Positions 34,666-45,352 of a stretch of 64,000 nucleotides of DNA are shown one piece after another. Both the position numbers and the translations under genes were made by a program. Each line of letters starts with the position of its first letter. Positions within the stretch are counted from its first letter, which is position 1. This DNA comes from Phellopilus nigrolimitatus (taxonomy: Eukaryota > Basidiomycota > Agaricomycetes > Hymenochaetales > Hymenochaetaceae). The stretch is from assembly GCA_021029095.1 (NCBI GenBank), contig JAJOHG010000054.1, positions 1-64,000 on the forward strand, in the 5' to 3' direction. Under the pieces are notes generated by a model that was not told the origin of the DNA, ran no database searches, and was given only the letters and a program-made list of their open reading frames with translations.

Positions 34666-35755
34666 ATGCCACGTTGAGGATGATGTAAGCATGGCGCCGA
34701 AACCTGCGACGACCCCGATGATCACCTACGAATTCTCAAACTTTTTCTTTTTCTATCGCGCAATGAAGGAGAGCTAGAACACGAACTCTTCGTGTGCACC
34801 GTCGATGTGTCCTGTTGTCGGCTCAACGAAATGAACACCTCTTTCTGGATCGAGTTCAACGGCGATTGAACCTGTGCGTTCTATTCTGAAACTGCTTCAA
34901 TGCAACAACCATGATGAGGATTCACGAAAGACTCGGTTTGCAAACACCAAAACGTACCAGGAGGAGACTTGGGCACGAAGGAGCTACGAAAGTGGAAATA
35001 TGGGTTTACTCGCACTATACTTTTAACTGTCTTCCTTAGCTGTGACTTCTGAACGAAGGTGTCTACAGTCTATTTAGCTTTATTGCTCTACTTGCTGTCA
35101 ATAGTCCCTCCGATATAACGTATTCTTTCATCTCAAGTCGATGACAACGCTGTCCAGCACGCAGACAGACTTCGTCATCTGCTGTCGGCTCATCGTGAGC
35201 CTCCTTTTCGCGTGCCGAATTTCCTTTATTGCGACCAATCCTCAGACCAGTGGTGGCGCAGCATGCATTATGCTCCTCGAAGACAGCGCACGGGGCTTGA
35301 ATATTGGAGTACGCCGTGAAGCTCCTTCTGCGTCTCACTGCGTATTCGAAAAACGTATCATAAGCAAAGCAATACAATTAGTGGACTCTTATGATGGTGT
35401 GCGCGTAATTCTGGCGCTAAGTTCGCGTCGGCGCATATTATACTCAGCGCTAAAGACAGGCGTGCTCGACATTTCCTCGACTACTTAAAGCCGATCGCCC
35501 GAACAAGAATGGCATGAGGTCTGCGCCTGGTTTTCAAAGAAAGATATAAGGGGAGCCTGGAGAGATTTCTCAGATTCTAGAGTGCACTCAGTTGGGCTTA
35601 TTACAAGCAAGCAAGTAGTTCACTCGTTAGTCTGTCGTCGAAATTCGGTTTGACTTACTTTCTAGTTTCGATGTCTGACCTTGAATCCACACAACTGGAT
35701 TCTGTAGAATCAATGATACCTTCGACATATGAGTTTCGGGTCTCGATGATGCTCG
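34666..35755 (+). repeat. Direct segmental duplication, copy 2
   Basis: Same orientation as 19959-21085, 14.7 kb away. Similarity ends near 35755, where copy 2 runs straight into a NAA25 fragment and copy 1 continues with unrelated DNA. Confidence 0.8.
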
Positions 35756-35764
35756 ATTTAACCT

Positions 35765-36064
35765 GGAGGGAGGCGATCTTACACTCGCACAAGAGTGCGT
35801 CGAGACGGGCCAGACCTACGCTACGAACTCGGTAGAGGCTTGTTTCTTTCCTCTGGTTTTGCTGTGATGTTCTGATTTTTATTTTTGTCCTTCCGCCAGA
35901 CGTCCAAAGTTTATCGTCCTGGCGTTCGCATCGGAGAAGTACTCGCAGGTCGCCAACCTCATCGTGTTCGAAGACCACAACTCTCTGCAGTGTGACCCTG
36001 TCAAGGTTGAGCATATGCGTATGCACTTCGCGTACGAGGGTCCGTTGGCCGAGCGATTCACATG
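35765..36064 (+). pseudogene. NatB auxiliary subunit (NAA25/Mdm20-like) scrap, copy D
   Basis: A short remnant corresponding to 3850-4165 of copy A. It begins with a counterpart of CVETGQTYATNS, then after an intron has the equivalent of FVSEKYLQVTNL (35925-35965, other frame) and NSLQCDPVKVEHMRMHFAYE (35980-36040). It keeps CAG (Gln) where copy A has TAG. It stops at 36064; no flanking NAA25 exons are present. It lies immediately downstream of the 1.1 kb duplication. From 36065 to 36719 nothing is seen. Confidence 0.6.
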
Positions 36065-36719
36065 AATCCTTCCTGTTTTTTTCCCCTTTGCACCGAATTG
36101 TTGGGGATCGCCCGCCGGAGAGCGCGAGAGTGTCTGAAATTCCGTGATGTTGCATTTTGTGCTCATCGAGCGCACGACCGAGGGTGCTGACGAGTGCGAA
36201 ACAAGAGAGTCAAAGGGGCATATGTAATGTCTGCGAAGACCCAAATCCGCTGTACATACAGAGGAACTGGGCACGTCGAGGATGCCGTTGGAGCGCACAA
36301 AAAAGTTCCTGCAGCCATGCAAACACAGAGTAACAGCCGAGTCTTATTTAACTAGATGTACTGTGGTTTCCAGAAATATTGTAAGTACAATGACAAGCCG
36401 CCCTTTCCACGCGGCGGTGCTTTTAAAGCAGACATTACCGGAGCAGACGAAGACGACACTGTCCCAAACGTTCTCGAGCTGAATCTCTCAAACCTGCTCA
36501 CCACTCTTCACGCTTGCCTATAGCTGTACATATGTTCATGTACGGGATGTTAGTTTTCTCGTCGTCTCAATGCAAAGGCAATGCTTAGAATATTCTTCAC
36601 TGTGCGTACATACATGGATATTTGTAGTAATTTATGCAGTGGGGATCGCACATGAACATGATAGTGTCTTCCACCTCTTCCAAAACCTAGAACCCCCCAG
36701 TACTGGAGTTTACCCCTAC

Positions 36720-37169
36720 CTAAAGAAACTTATCATCTGTCTTCAGCAACGCTAAAAGTTTAATGACGGTTCCAGACGTATTAGCACTGCCATATTCGAA
36801 TATTTTTTCTGCATGTGGTCCAAGGCGGTGATCAATAAGATTGAAATATGTTTTAAGCCACTCCTTTTCTGAGTTCTCTATAGGGAAAACCATAGGTGCC
36901 AAATTATCATTGGTTATCTTGATGTCTTCTCTGTCAATTGGATCGTTGTTGATCTGGACGGCACTTTGGAATTCAGCTGACTCAATGTCGACAAAAATTT
37001 GATAAGGTGCGCTGTATGCCTTCAGTCCTCCAGTCAGCATAGGTACACATGGATAAAGGGTGTGTATGATATCTGATGTGATCAATATTCCCATTCCATT
37101 AAAATTTTCTGTGTTGATCCCGAAGACAGCATAGATGGACAAAGGCTCGAGTTGTTTTTTGAGTGACAT
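36720..37169 (-). CDS. Small-protein family, member 3 (about 149 aa), function unknown
   Basis: Closest in the window to member 1: LEPLSIYAVFGI, FNGMGILITSD, a middle region with TGGLKAYSAPYQIFVDIE, SAEFQSAVQINNDP, SEKEWLKTYFNLIDHRLGPH and AEKIFEYGSANTSGTVIKLL. ATG 37169 follows TTCAG exactly as in member 1. An in-frame upstream ATG at 37211 adds SALGVTALIVIFR, which resembles the upstream hydrophobic extension of member 1, so a longer start with an uncleaved hydrophobic leader is possible. A GTGAGT at 37229 with CGCAG at 37212 may be a tiny 5' intron or chance. Uninterrupted frame; function unknown. Confidence 0.65.
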   Translation of the reverse strand: MSLKKQLEPLSIYAVFGINTENFNGMGILITSDIIHTLYPCVPMLTGGLKAYSAPYQIFVDIESAEFQSAVQINNDPIDREDIKITNDNLAPMVFPIENSEKEWLKTYFNLIDHRLGPHAEKIFEYGSANTSGTVIKLLALLKTDDKFL

Positions 37170-37289
37170 TCTGAATATCACAATCAAAGCTGTAACACCA
37201 AGGGCTGACATCTGCGTCTATAGAACTCACCTTAGATCTTTGTGTTTTTTCTTTTTTGTTTGTTCTAGTGACTTGAGATCCTGTGCGAA

Positions 37290-37316
37290 TTTATAGTGAT
37301 TCGCCGTAACATTGCA
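37290..37316 (-). promoter_or_regulatory. Family promoter: TGCAATGTTA box + 11 bp + TATA box (member 3)
   Basis: On the minus strand TGCAATGTTA (37316-37307), 11 bp, TATAAA (37295-37290). From 37317 to 38590 no gene is supported; 38100-38550 is pyrimidine-rich on the minus strand. Confidence 0.8.
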
Positions 37317-38590
37317 GGATACTGCATTCACGCAGTGAATAAATGAAGCTAGTGTGACGGTGGGCCGGCCACAATGGAGTGGCCATTTTTGGCCCTGGGT
37401 GCCATGCCTCCGACCGTTGCAAGGGCGTTGAGGCAAAGTAAAGAATGCATACAATGGTAGAGAATCTCAGCCTCGTTACGGGGTGCTGAGTGGCATTTTG
37501 ATTCTCCTTTCGGCAGCTGCAAAGCAAGTTCTCTCATGGCAAAGGTAAAAGCCGCGTCCGCGGAGTATCTGGGTTGGTTACGAGACTAAGAGAAGTCTCG
37601 AAATAATTTTGTGTCAAGCACAGAAAAGAAGAAGTTCGCTCAACGTTGGCAAATTTAGTTGACAAAAGGATTTAGACAGTAGTACATACAATCGGCTGTC
37701 TTGTATGTCCATTGGCGAAACAGTTAAAATATAGAATGCTAGAGATACTGTTACCTATGTTCTAGAGGCGAGGTGGAATTCGCCCTCCTCATTGTCCCTC
37801 AGCTCCGCATCGGCGAACTGCCGAAGGGCAGGCAAAAACAGGAGAAAGCTGGGCAAAGCTGGTTATCACTAATGAGCTGCTGCACGGAGTCTCTAGCAGG
37901 CAGAATTTTGATGCTCGATGACCCGGACGGTACGAAAATCACGAGATAGAGCCTTAAGATCTACGAATAAATCAACAAAATATCTGCAAGACGAAACACA
38001 AAGTTTGCGCACCTTTGCAGGTTGATATGAGAAGACTCGAAGGCGTGCAAAAGACGCCGAACGTTTCATAGAGAAGTATCATTGTCAGTGGGAGCGCTAT
38101 GCACGAGTACAGTGTAAGAAGATACACACTACACATTCGCCAAGTGAGAGGAAAGGAGAGAAAAGGGAAGAAGAAAAGATGAGACGAGGCCGTGCGGTAG
38201 GAGACAGAAGGAAAGGTAGAAAAGCTGTTTGAGCCGAAGGCGAGCTGAGCTCAGGTTGACACAGGTGCGCCCGAGGTCCGGGACTCCAGTTCCGCATCCT
38301 GAGAGACTAGAAAGAGTGAGTAGATATAGATAACGATAGTCGTACAGGCGATGTGTCCCGGGCGTAAAATGTACGTGTGAATGAGAAAGAGAAGAAGAGC
38401 AAGAAGAATTAGGAACCGTGCAGTGCGAAGGGGATTGGGGACAGTGCAAGAGAATCGGAATTGCTATAATGTGTTGAGAGACGATCGTGGCCTGCTTCCG
38501 TTCGAGAAACACTCGAGACACGCTGGCTGAATGGGAAATGGAAGGGTGAGCGACATAATGCATTTTGCACGCGGCACAAATGCAGTTTTC

Positions 38591-38619
38591 TGCAATGTTA
38601 TCGCGAAATGATAATAAAC
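38591..38619 (+). promoter_or_regulatory. Family promoter: TGCAATGTTA box + 11 bp + TATA-like box (member 4)
   Basis: TGCAATGTTA at 38591-38600, an 11-bp spacer, TAATAAAC from 38612. Confidence 0.75.
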
Positions 38620-38670
38620 GTAAGCGCGCCCAGGATTTCGGGGCATCCGAACAGGAAGACTTGAAACATT

Positions 38671-39162
38671 ATGAGATTTCTGTACTTCACTACTATGCAA
38701 GTACAATCCCAAGATCGCCTCGAGCGCGGGTGCGCCTACATTGTCTTCACGGGCGATAGAGCGCAAATTTCCAATGGAATGGGGATGCTGCTCACGTATA
38801 GGGACAGGGACGCGGGCTTTTTCTTCGAGTGTCGCCCCGTGCCAGAAGACTGGTCAGACAGAAACATCGCTCAGTACTGGAGCGGGCCGGTAAGAAGGGC
38901 TGTAGATGAGATAGACGTGAGCGTGCTGCGAGCTAACCCATACGTCCGACTCCACTCCACCTTCAAGATCAACACCGCGCCGCTGACCACGAGACTATTT
39001 CACGCGATCTCCGACAGCATGTCCTCGATGTCAAATAGCGATTTTGCGGAGCCCTATACGTGGTTCGCGAAATGCCTCGGGTTCGTTGATGCTCGCATCG
39101 GTGCAATGGCAGAAGAAGCTGGCGGCTACGGGAACCGTGCAGCGCCCGGAACCGTCTTTTAG
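38671..39162 (+). CDS. Small-protein family, member 4 (about 163 aa), function unknown
   Basis: It reads LERGCAYIVFTGDRAQISNG, MGMLLTYRDRDAGFFFECRP, VRLHSTFKINTAPLTTRLF and AEPYTWFAKCLGFVDARIGA. These line up with GMGILLTYRDRDQGRFYEY and RLHAAFKINDMPLT of member 5, and more distantly with the other five. The first in-frame ATG is 38671, 59 nt after the TATA-like box; a second ATG at 38695 is equivalent to the starts of members 1-3. The frame is intact. The stop at 39162 is followed within 15 nt by the coding sequence of member 5 in a different frame, a tandem duplication with almost no intergenic DNA. Function unknown. Confidence 0.65.
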   Translation: MRFLYFTTMQVQSQDRLERGCAYIVFTGDRAQISNGMGMLLTYRDRDAGFFFECRPVPEDWSDRNIAQYWSGPVRRAVDEIDVSVLRANPYVRLHSTFKINTAPLTTRLFHAISDSMSSMSNSDFAEPYTWFAKCLGFVDARIGAMAEEAGGYGNRAAPGTVF

Positions 39163-39164
39163 CT

Positions 39165-40261
39165 CAAACAACCCGAAGAATCGCAACACCTCGAGCGTGT
39201 GTGTCTTCACGGATGGTGTGGCGCAGAGTCCCAAGGGGATGGGCATCCTGCTCACGTACAGAGACAGGGACCAAGGCCGCTTCTACGAATACGAGTACGA
39301 GCCCGTCCAACCACTGTTTGAGTTTGACACGCATAGGGCTCCCAAAAACGCATCACGTGAGTATGCGCCAAATGCTGTGTAGCCGTGAGAACTACCCATT
39401 ATAATGGGGCATGCCTCTCGTAGCATGCAGGCTATCTCCCTTCTCTTTCTCTTTCTTTCTCTTCCGCCCTCCGTAATAAACCTGAACTCCTGAGCGCAGC
39501 AAATATAGCACTCTTTCTTACAAAAAAAATATAATAATAAATATCTGGGGAGTGAATTACCACGTGACCAGTTGCACCTCCCCGTGAGAACTGGTTATAA
39601 TGCTGCGAGCAGCTGCATGTATGCTCTCTATCTCTCTCCTCTTCCTTTCCTCCTTCCACACTTCAATTCCTGATTTTAGCAAATAAATCTTTCACTCCGC
39701 TTACAAAATTAAATAAGGTCTAGTGAGAAAAAAATGTAAGCTTACCCGGTTACCGGCCTCCCTAAAGTGAATCACGTGACATAGGCCTGTGTGACCCTTA
39801 CATAAGGATTTGCTCTGGCTGCGTCTCGGGCCTCTCTGCTTACTGAAGCATGCAAATGCTGACATTTTAAACCATTCTTCCAGTTACATCACACTGAAAA
39901 TATTAAATCAATGGAAATAGAAATTTAAAATGAAAGAGCTCAGAATAAGCCTTAGTCACACATGCTTCGCTCCCCCCCTCCCCCCTCCCCCCTCCCCCCC
40001 CCCTAATATGTGGGCACCCCACATATAAATTCATGTTTTGCAGACGGGACCGTCAGGACGAACATGAGCTTGCCGCATAGCGAACAGAAATTCCGGCTCC
40101 ACGCTGCGTTCAAGATCAACGACATGCCGCTGACTTATGCGCGATACAAGGCGATCGCTGCCGACGTCCGCACCCTGCCTCTCGCGAATGAATATTTGCT
40201 CATCGTGTGGCTCGAGAAAGTTCTCGGGTTTGTTAACCCCAGTTACCGAGTGCTGGCATAA
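39165..40261 (+). CDS. Small-protein family, member 5: promoterless tandem copy with a 687-nt intron
   Basis: Exon 1 ends at 39356 and reads SSVCVFTDGVAQSPKGMGIL, LTYRDRDQGRFYEYEYEPVQ and PLFEFDTHRAPKNAS. Donor GTGAGT is at 39357, acceptor TTTTGCAG ends at 40043, and the join restores phase (AS-H-GTVRTN). Exon 2, 40044-40261, reads SEQKFRLHAAFKINDMPLTY and VWLEKVLGFVNPSYRVLA. Conserved family residues are all kept. There is no TGCAATGTTA box or start codon of its own: the sequence begins directly after the stop of member 4, one frame away. It may be expressed as a read-through or be a dead duplicate. Most family genes lack an intron here; this one is about ten times longer than usual for the window. 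Confidence 0.5.
39384..40003. repeat. Tandem-like repeats and poly-C/T tract inside the intron of member 5
   Basis: Two related segments of about 140 bp (39388-39525 and 39585-39707) share CCGTGAGAACT, TTATAATG, a long CT-rich tract and CTTACAAAA. Each is followed by CACGTGAC. A C-rich run (TCCCCCCCTCCCCCCTCC...) occupies 39971-40003. They look like a short inserted repeat or local duplication that expanded the intron. Confidence 0.6.
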
Positions 40262-41606
40262 TTAATGTATGACCGCGGAAACGCTGCTCCGCCCAGAAGT
40301 GTATTTTCGTGTTCGCAAATGATGGACAGCTATTAAAGCGAGGTCGTGGATTTTAATGAGACGACGCCTGAAGCCTAATAGATAATAAATAACCAGTAAA
40401 TTACTGCGTTTTCTTGATAAAATGCGGTCAAGTCGAAGTTGTAAACAGCACATGATCGTAGTGCCCGTCGTCCAGTGCGCTCATCGCATAACTGCCGAGC
40501 ACCAGCGCCACGCGGCTCGCCATGTGCAGATCTGGAGACGGAGAACGATCGCGGTCAATTCTCATCATGCGCATCCTGCCTCCAACTCAGACGCAGACGT
40601 AGACGAGCTGTGTCCTTTTCTCCCACAAGCAGTATCTCATTGGCGATGAACCTTGTCTTTCGTAAGCGAGTCCGTGAATCCAAGCCTAATTGCCAGCTCA
40701 GCCAGATACGTGCGATCCGATCTCGAGGCGAGGTGCCCACTCATTCCTTAGTTTAATGGTAATACTGAGACACGCATGTCGCCATTGAGTCAGAGCGCCT
40801 GAAGATGAGCCCTCCACGCGGTGACATATGCACATAAACGTAGCATAGTACAAATGTCCTCGAGCAATACAAACCAGAGACACAGCATGGTCGACCACAT
40901 CGACAGTCGATCGAAACCCCGAAGCAACGGTGGCAGATCTGAAACAGACCATGTGAGCTAACTTAGCGAGAACCAACGGAACCTTCTCCTATCAAGACAC
41001 GCAGAAACGAAGCTATCGCTGGGTTAGTCTCAGAGCAAGACGCTCATAGACTAGCGAAGCCAGAAGTTGATGCTTAGACAAAATCCACCATATCCAATGC
41101 TGTTCTGCATTAGCCTACATCCCAGAAGCTCGGTCGCGGGTGGCCAAGGAGACAATGTGGGCTGAGCAGAAATAGGACAGAGCAGGTGTCAGGAAGTTTC
41201 ATTGTGGGAGGAAGCTAATCCCTTTGCACAGCAGCAGATGAGATGTCGATGTTGATGGCGATTCTAACAAATTGCAAGCCAGTGCAGTATGCACATGGTG
41301 CATATCATACAGGTACCCAGGGAAGATCCTGCGATCCTGAGTTGGCGAGGCGATGTTTCCCTAAACCACCTCAATGATTTCGAAATTCTAACAATCTTCA
41401 GTGAAGTCATTTCACATGGCAAAGTTTTCGGTGAGCTTGTTCGCACAGAGCACACAACACCAATATGATATACGCCTTTTAAAGAATCTGCATAGTAAGC
41501 ACGTTTATCAGATTAAGACCAAGATAAGACTATGAAAGTATGAAAGCACAGCAAACAAACAAGAAAGCCCATCGAATAGAACGAAAGCAAAGCTTGACCC
41601 TTCGCA

Positions 41607-42928
41607 TCAGCCCCACCGGGCTCCTGATTTTCCGTTAGTGTTTGGATATGGTGCGAAGCGACTTCTCCTGTTTGCATCACCCCCAGCAGAAAGATATTTA
41701 TTCGCAGCTGCTCCAGCACCTCTTGCGAGAGATGAAGACGACGCCACGACAGCATTCCTTGAGGTTGCGGATGAGGTGAAATCAATGCGCGCACGCTTCC
41801 CTGCTGTTTGGGCGACCGCTTGCTTTTCCTCGCGCTTCTTCTGCTGTTCGGCTATATAGTATTGGCGTGTATATAGACGCCCACAGGCCAATGGCAACAA
41901 GTAGAAATGTAAAGGAAAGGCCGAAGCATCAGCACTACCTTTGAGTAAACAAAGATGCGACGAACCGATGTGCTCTGCATACCACTCCTCCTTCACGTCC
42001 GTCGGGTTCCATATTTCCTCAGGGAAATTTGTCGCGCGTTCGTTGACATCGACAAACTCAACGAGCTTCGCGTAAAGGTGGGGGTTACGGAACGCGCGGT
42101 TCGCCATAAGCGAGTCGTTGAAGTGACGTGGAGAGTCAGGATCGCACTTGAGCTCATGAAATTTTGCGAGCTTGGCCTGCGCAATGGGCGGTCTCGGTCT
42201 CTGTCATGCAAACTAAGACCGACGACCGACGACGCACCTCAAGCTCAGGATCGCATTCCTCATCCGGCTCCGGCGGAATGCCCCAGTCCAGCATATCGGG
42301 AATCGACGGCGGACGTAGTAGTGCGCGTATCCTCGTTAACTCATCTTGCTCGCTCCTCTGCTCCGGGCTGTGGCTTCTTGGCGGCGTCGTTCCACACGAG
42401 GAAGCTTGGACAGAAAAAGAGGTGGCGGCTGTGTTCGATGCACCGATCGCAATTGTGCTACCCGCGTCCTTTGCGATGGAGGCCTCGGTCAATGGCGAGT
42501 GCCGCCGGGTGTTCAATTTGCGGTTCGGGGGTTTGCGTACGACAGCTCCGGCGAGCTGCTGATTTGTGCGAGTTGATGATGAACTCGGCGTCAAACCTGA
42601 TGAGACATCTCAAATTAGGTTTCCATGCAGAAAACGGAATTATGTTCAGACGTACGTTCTGCTGAAGCGTGAGCAGCTTGGTCAAACTTGTGGTCCTGGC
42701 GCAGACGGAAAGAAAGTCCCAGAAAGAGGGAAACGGGCGGAGATAACGCTGGCGATAATGACTCTCACATTGACTGTGCTGTTCCGTAGCTGATGTCTCG
42801 ACAAGGAGGCGGCATTTTTGTCTTCAGACTCGCTCGTCGAATCGTCGTCGTATGCGACCAGGCCTGTAATGGGGCGATTGCCGTCAGCGTTGACAGGATG
42901 GCTGGTTGACAAACTGCTCACCGTTCAT
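41607..42928 (-). CDS. HCNGP/SAP30-binding-protein-like nuclear regulator, apparently intact
   Basis: HCNGP-domain proteins (human SAP30BP) are nuclear co-regulators, also linked to splicing. A model that keeps frame throughout: exons 42928-42922 (only ATGAACG), 42863-42769, 42558-42238, 42176-41966, 41851-41607, about 292 aa. The start reads [19 protein letters not shown]. The conserved domain reads [66 protein letters not shown] and [20 protein letters not shown]. The C-terminus is basic and Ser/Gly-rich, ending GKSGARWG. The 210-nt intron between exons 2 and 3 could hide a mini-exon (QN at about 42660). No stops or shifts. One of the few ordinary, conserved genes here. From 40262 to 41606 and 42929 to 43770 nothing is supported. 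Confidence 0.85.
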
Positions 42929-43774
42929 ATCAGAAGATGCCCGGTTTCTCGATTCAGGTAACCCGTAAGATGTTCTGTCCCGCTATTAGGATGTCGACTA
43001 CAATTTCAGCTATGCCTTCGTCACTGCTGTACATGTGTCGAGGAAGTCCGCGGGTTACTCATGTCACAAACTGTCACGCATGACATGTACATCTCTTCAG
43101 CCTCTAGATTTCGTACTTCCACTCATTTCTATCTTTTTGAAACCTTCTCTGCCTCAGACTCCAAGAAACTGTGCTATTGATTCTATTGGACCTCTTCTTG
43201 GGAAAAGGGACATCGCCATCTGTTCAGACGACAAAAGACTCATAGCTGCACACTTGCTCTTCATTTCGCCATGACCATAATCCGCACTGATCTTCAAGCT
43301 ACAAGCTTCAAGTCCTCCATGCGGTCGAGAGCTTGACTCCGATATCTGAGGTTAAATTTTGTTGACCTATACCGTAAATCAGGCCGTGATCCGTGTCATC
43401 CCATGCACGCGAGCGTATAAATTCACAGGTTCATATAACTGAGGAGTCTTGAAACCCGTACATAACTACTGGATCTGACTCGCTGGTGTATTTCTTGCTC
43501 TGTCGGAGCTGGTCTCAAGAGGTCGTGGTATGCTTGTTTTTTTCGACATTTTTTGCAAACTTCTGTGGAGATGTTGTCTATAACACAGGAGACCTTATAC
43601 GTATCTACTCACCTTAACATCCAAGGAGTGGTAAACTTCTCCCTTCAACGGTCTCATGCGTTGAAATTGCGTCGAAGCGGTGAGCGTCAAGAGTTCGGTG
43701 TGGCAATGTCGCTCTTAATCGCCGGCAAGCCCGAACATATTATGCCTTAGCTTAAGCTCGGGCCTCTCGGACTG

Positions 43775-45070
43775 ACTGTGTTCGAGTTCGCTCAAATAGC
43801 GCAGTGTAACCCAATCGTCCTTGTCGGAGCCGTGCTCAAAATTAGGCAAATCCTACGGCGAGCCCATTGGCTTCGACTCTGGCTTGTGCGTCTTCCTGCT
43901 CTAAATATGAATTTAGATTATTTCTTGCCGACAACATTATAGTATACCCGTTCCTGCACCCGACTCGAATTTTCCGACCTTCGAAATCACCGTGAACGAC
44001 ACGAAGCCAATCTGAGGCTACTGCACAGTTCAATCCGCCGAACGCATCACACTGCCAGCCCGGCATGATATTCGCAATAAATGCGGCCACGTCCGAAAAT
44101 AACACATTCTCCACCTTCCTCGCCAACGCAAAGGCGTCCACCGTACAGAACACTAGTTCAACCTCATCCTCGTCTTTGTCGCCACCTCAACCTCGGCATC
44201 TTGGTCCGGCGCGCCCGCGTCGACGAGCGCTGCGTACCCAGCTACTCATACGATCGTTGCCGGCGGGAATGCCGGCTTCACCTACAGTCCGCCGAACATC
44301 ACTGCCAACGTGGGCGATAAAGTAAGTGACAATATACATGTATAATCGTGACAAAGCTCATACCACGTTTTCCAGGTATTCTTCTCGTTCAGGCAAAAAA
44401 ACCACACAGTCACCCAAACATCGTTCGATCCGCCATGCCACGAAATCGCCGACTCTTCTAACCCGCTGGTCCACGGATTCGATTCTGGCTTCATGGTGTC
44501 GCCCCGAACTCCATGAACTTCCCGAACTTCACCATTGTCGTAAACGACACGAAGCCGATATGGGGCTACTGTCGCCAGCGGACCGCAAACTTCAGCCACT
44601 GCGGCTTCGGCATGATCTTCTCAATCAATGCAAACCCGCATACGGAGAAGTCGTTTGATGCGTTCCGGCAGCTCGCCGTGCACCAGAACGGCTCAGGTTA
44701 TATGGATCCGTTCGGTAACATCATTACGTCATCCGCGACTGCGTATGGCTCTGCGTCCGGGTCTGACTCTAAGAACGCACAGGGCCTCGACACACTCAGC
44801 CCGGATGGCACAGAATCTGGCTCTTGGTACGATAAGCTGAACATACTTTTGGACACCTATGCACCGGTAGCACTCGGGTTTCTGGGCGGCACGCTTGTGC
44901 TGCTACTCGCAGTGCTCGTCATCGGCATAATGCTTCGCAGGCACTCATCTCAAGCCGCCGCACGCAGCGTTAACCCAAGTTACCGTCCTGTCCCGCTCGA
45001 TATGCCGTCTTCGAAAATAATGTTTGACGGTTCACATGATTATGAGGAGCCACGCTACAGCGACCGATAA
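43775..45070 (+). pseudogene. Two-domain cupredoxin-like surface protein, broken
   Basis: Basidiomycete extracellular cupredoxin-fold proteins with a C-terminal membrane anchor. Domain 1: TVFEFAQ then, after a one-base frame change, SVTQSSLSEPCSKLG and GEPIGFDSG. A consensus intron (GTGCGT...TATAG) joins in phase to FIPVPAPDSNFPTFEITVND, TKPI*GYC and GMIFAINAATSENNTFSTF. The Trp codon of PIWGYC has become TGA at about 44014. Domain 2: AGGNAGFTYSPPNITANVGD, intron 44322-44375, VFFSFRQKNHTVTQTSFDPP, FDSGFM, a one-base deletion near 44489, then MNFPNFTIVVNDTKPIWGYC and GFGMIFSINANPH. A Ser/Gly linker, one transmembrane segment (LGFLGGTLVLLLAVLVIGIM) and a cytosolic tail follow, with the stop at 45070. 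The signal peptide and start were not found. Three independent lesions argue against sequencing error. Confidence 0.7.
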
Positions 45071-45352
45071 CATACCGTATAAATATCTACTTCTGTGTGA
45101 TCGTCTTCGACAAGTGGGGACGGAATACATTATGCTCTATAATTGCGTATCCTTTATTTTTTCTTCTTTCTTTCTTGTAAGCGGACAATAAAGACGATAC
45201 GTGACACGAGTTAGAAGTTATCTTTAAATCTGTGTCATCGACATAGGATTTTGTCAATGTAAACATCAGTTTACTTTGTATCTGAGCATTTAGATTGGCA
45301 TCCATAGATAATACTTGACGAGTTGTCTACGCATGATGAGACGAAGTAATTA

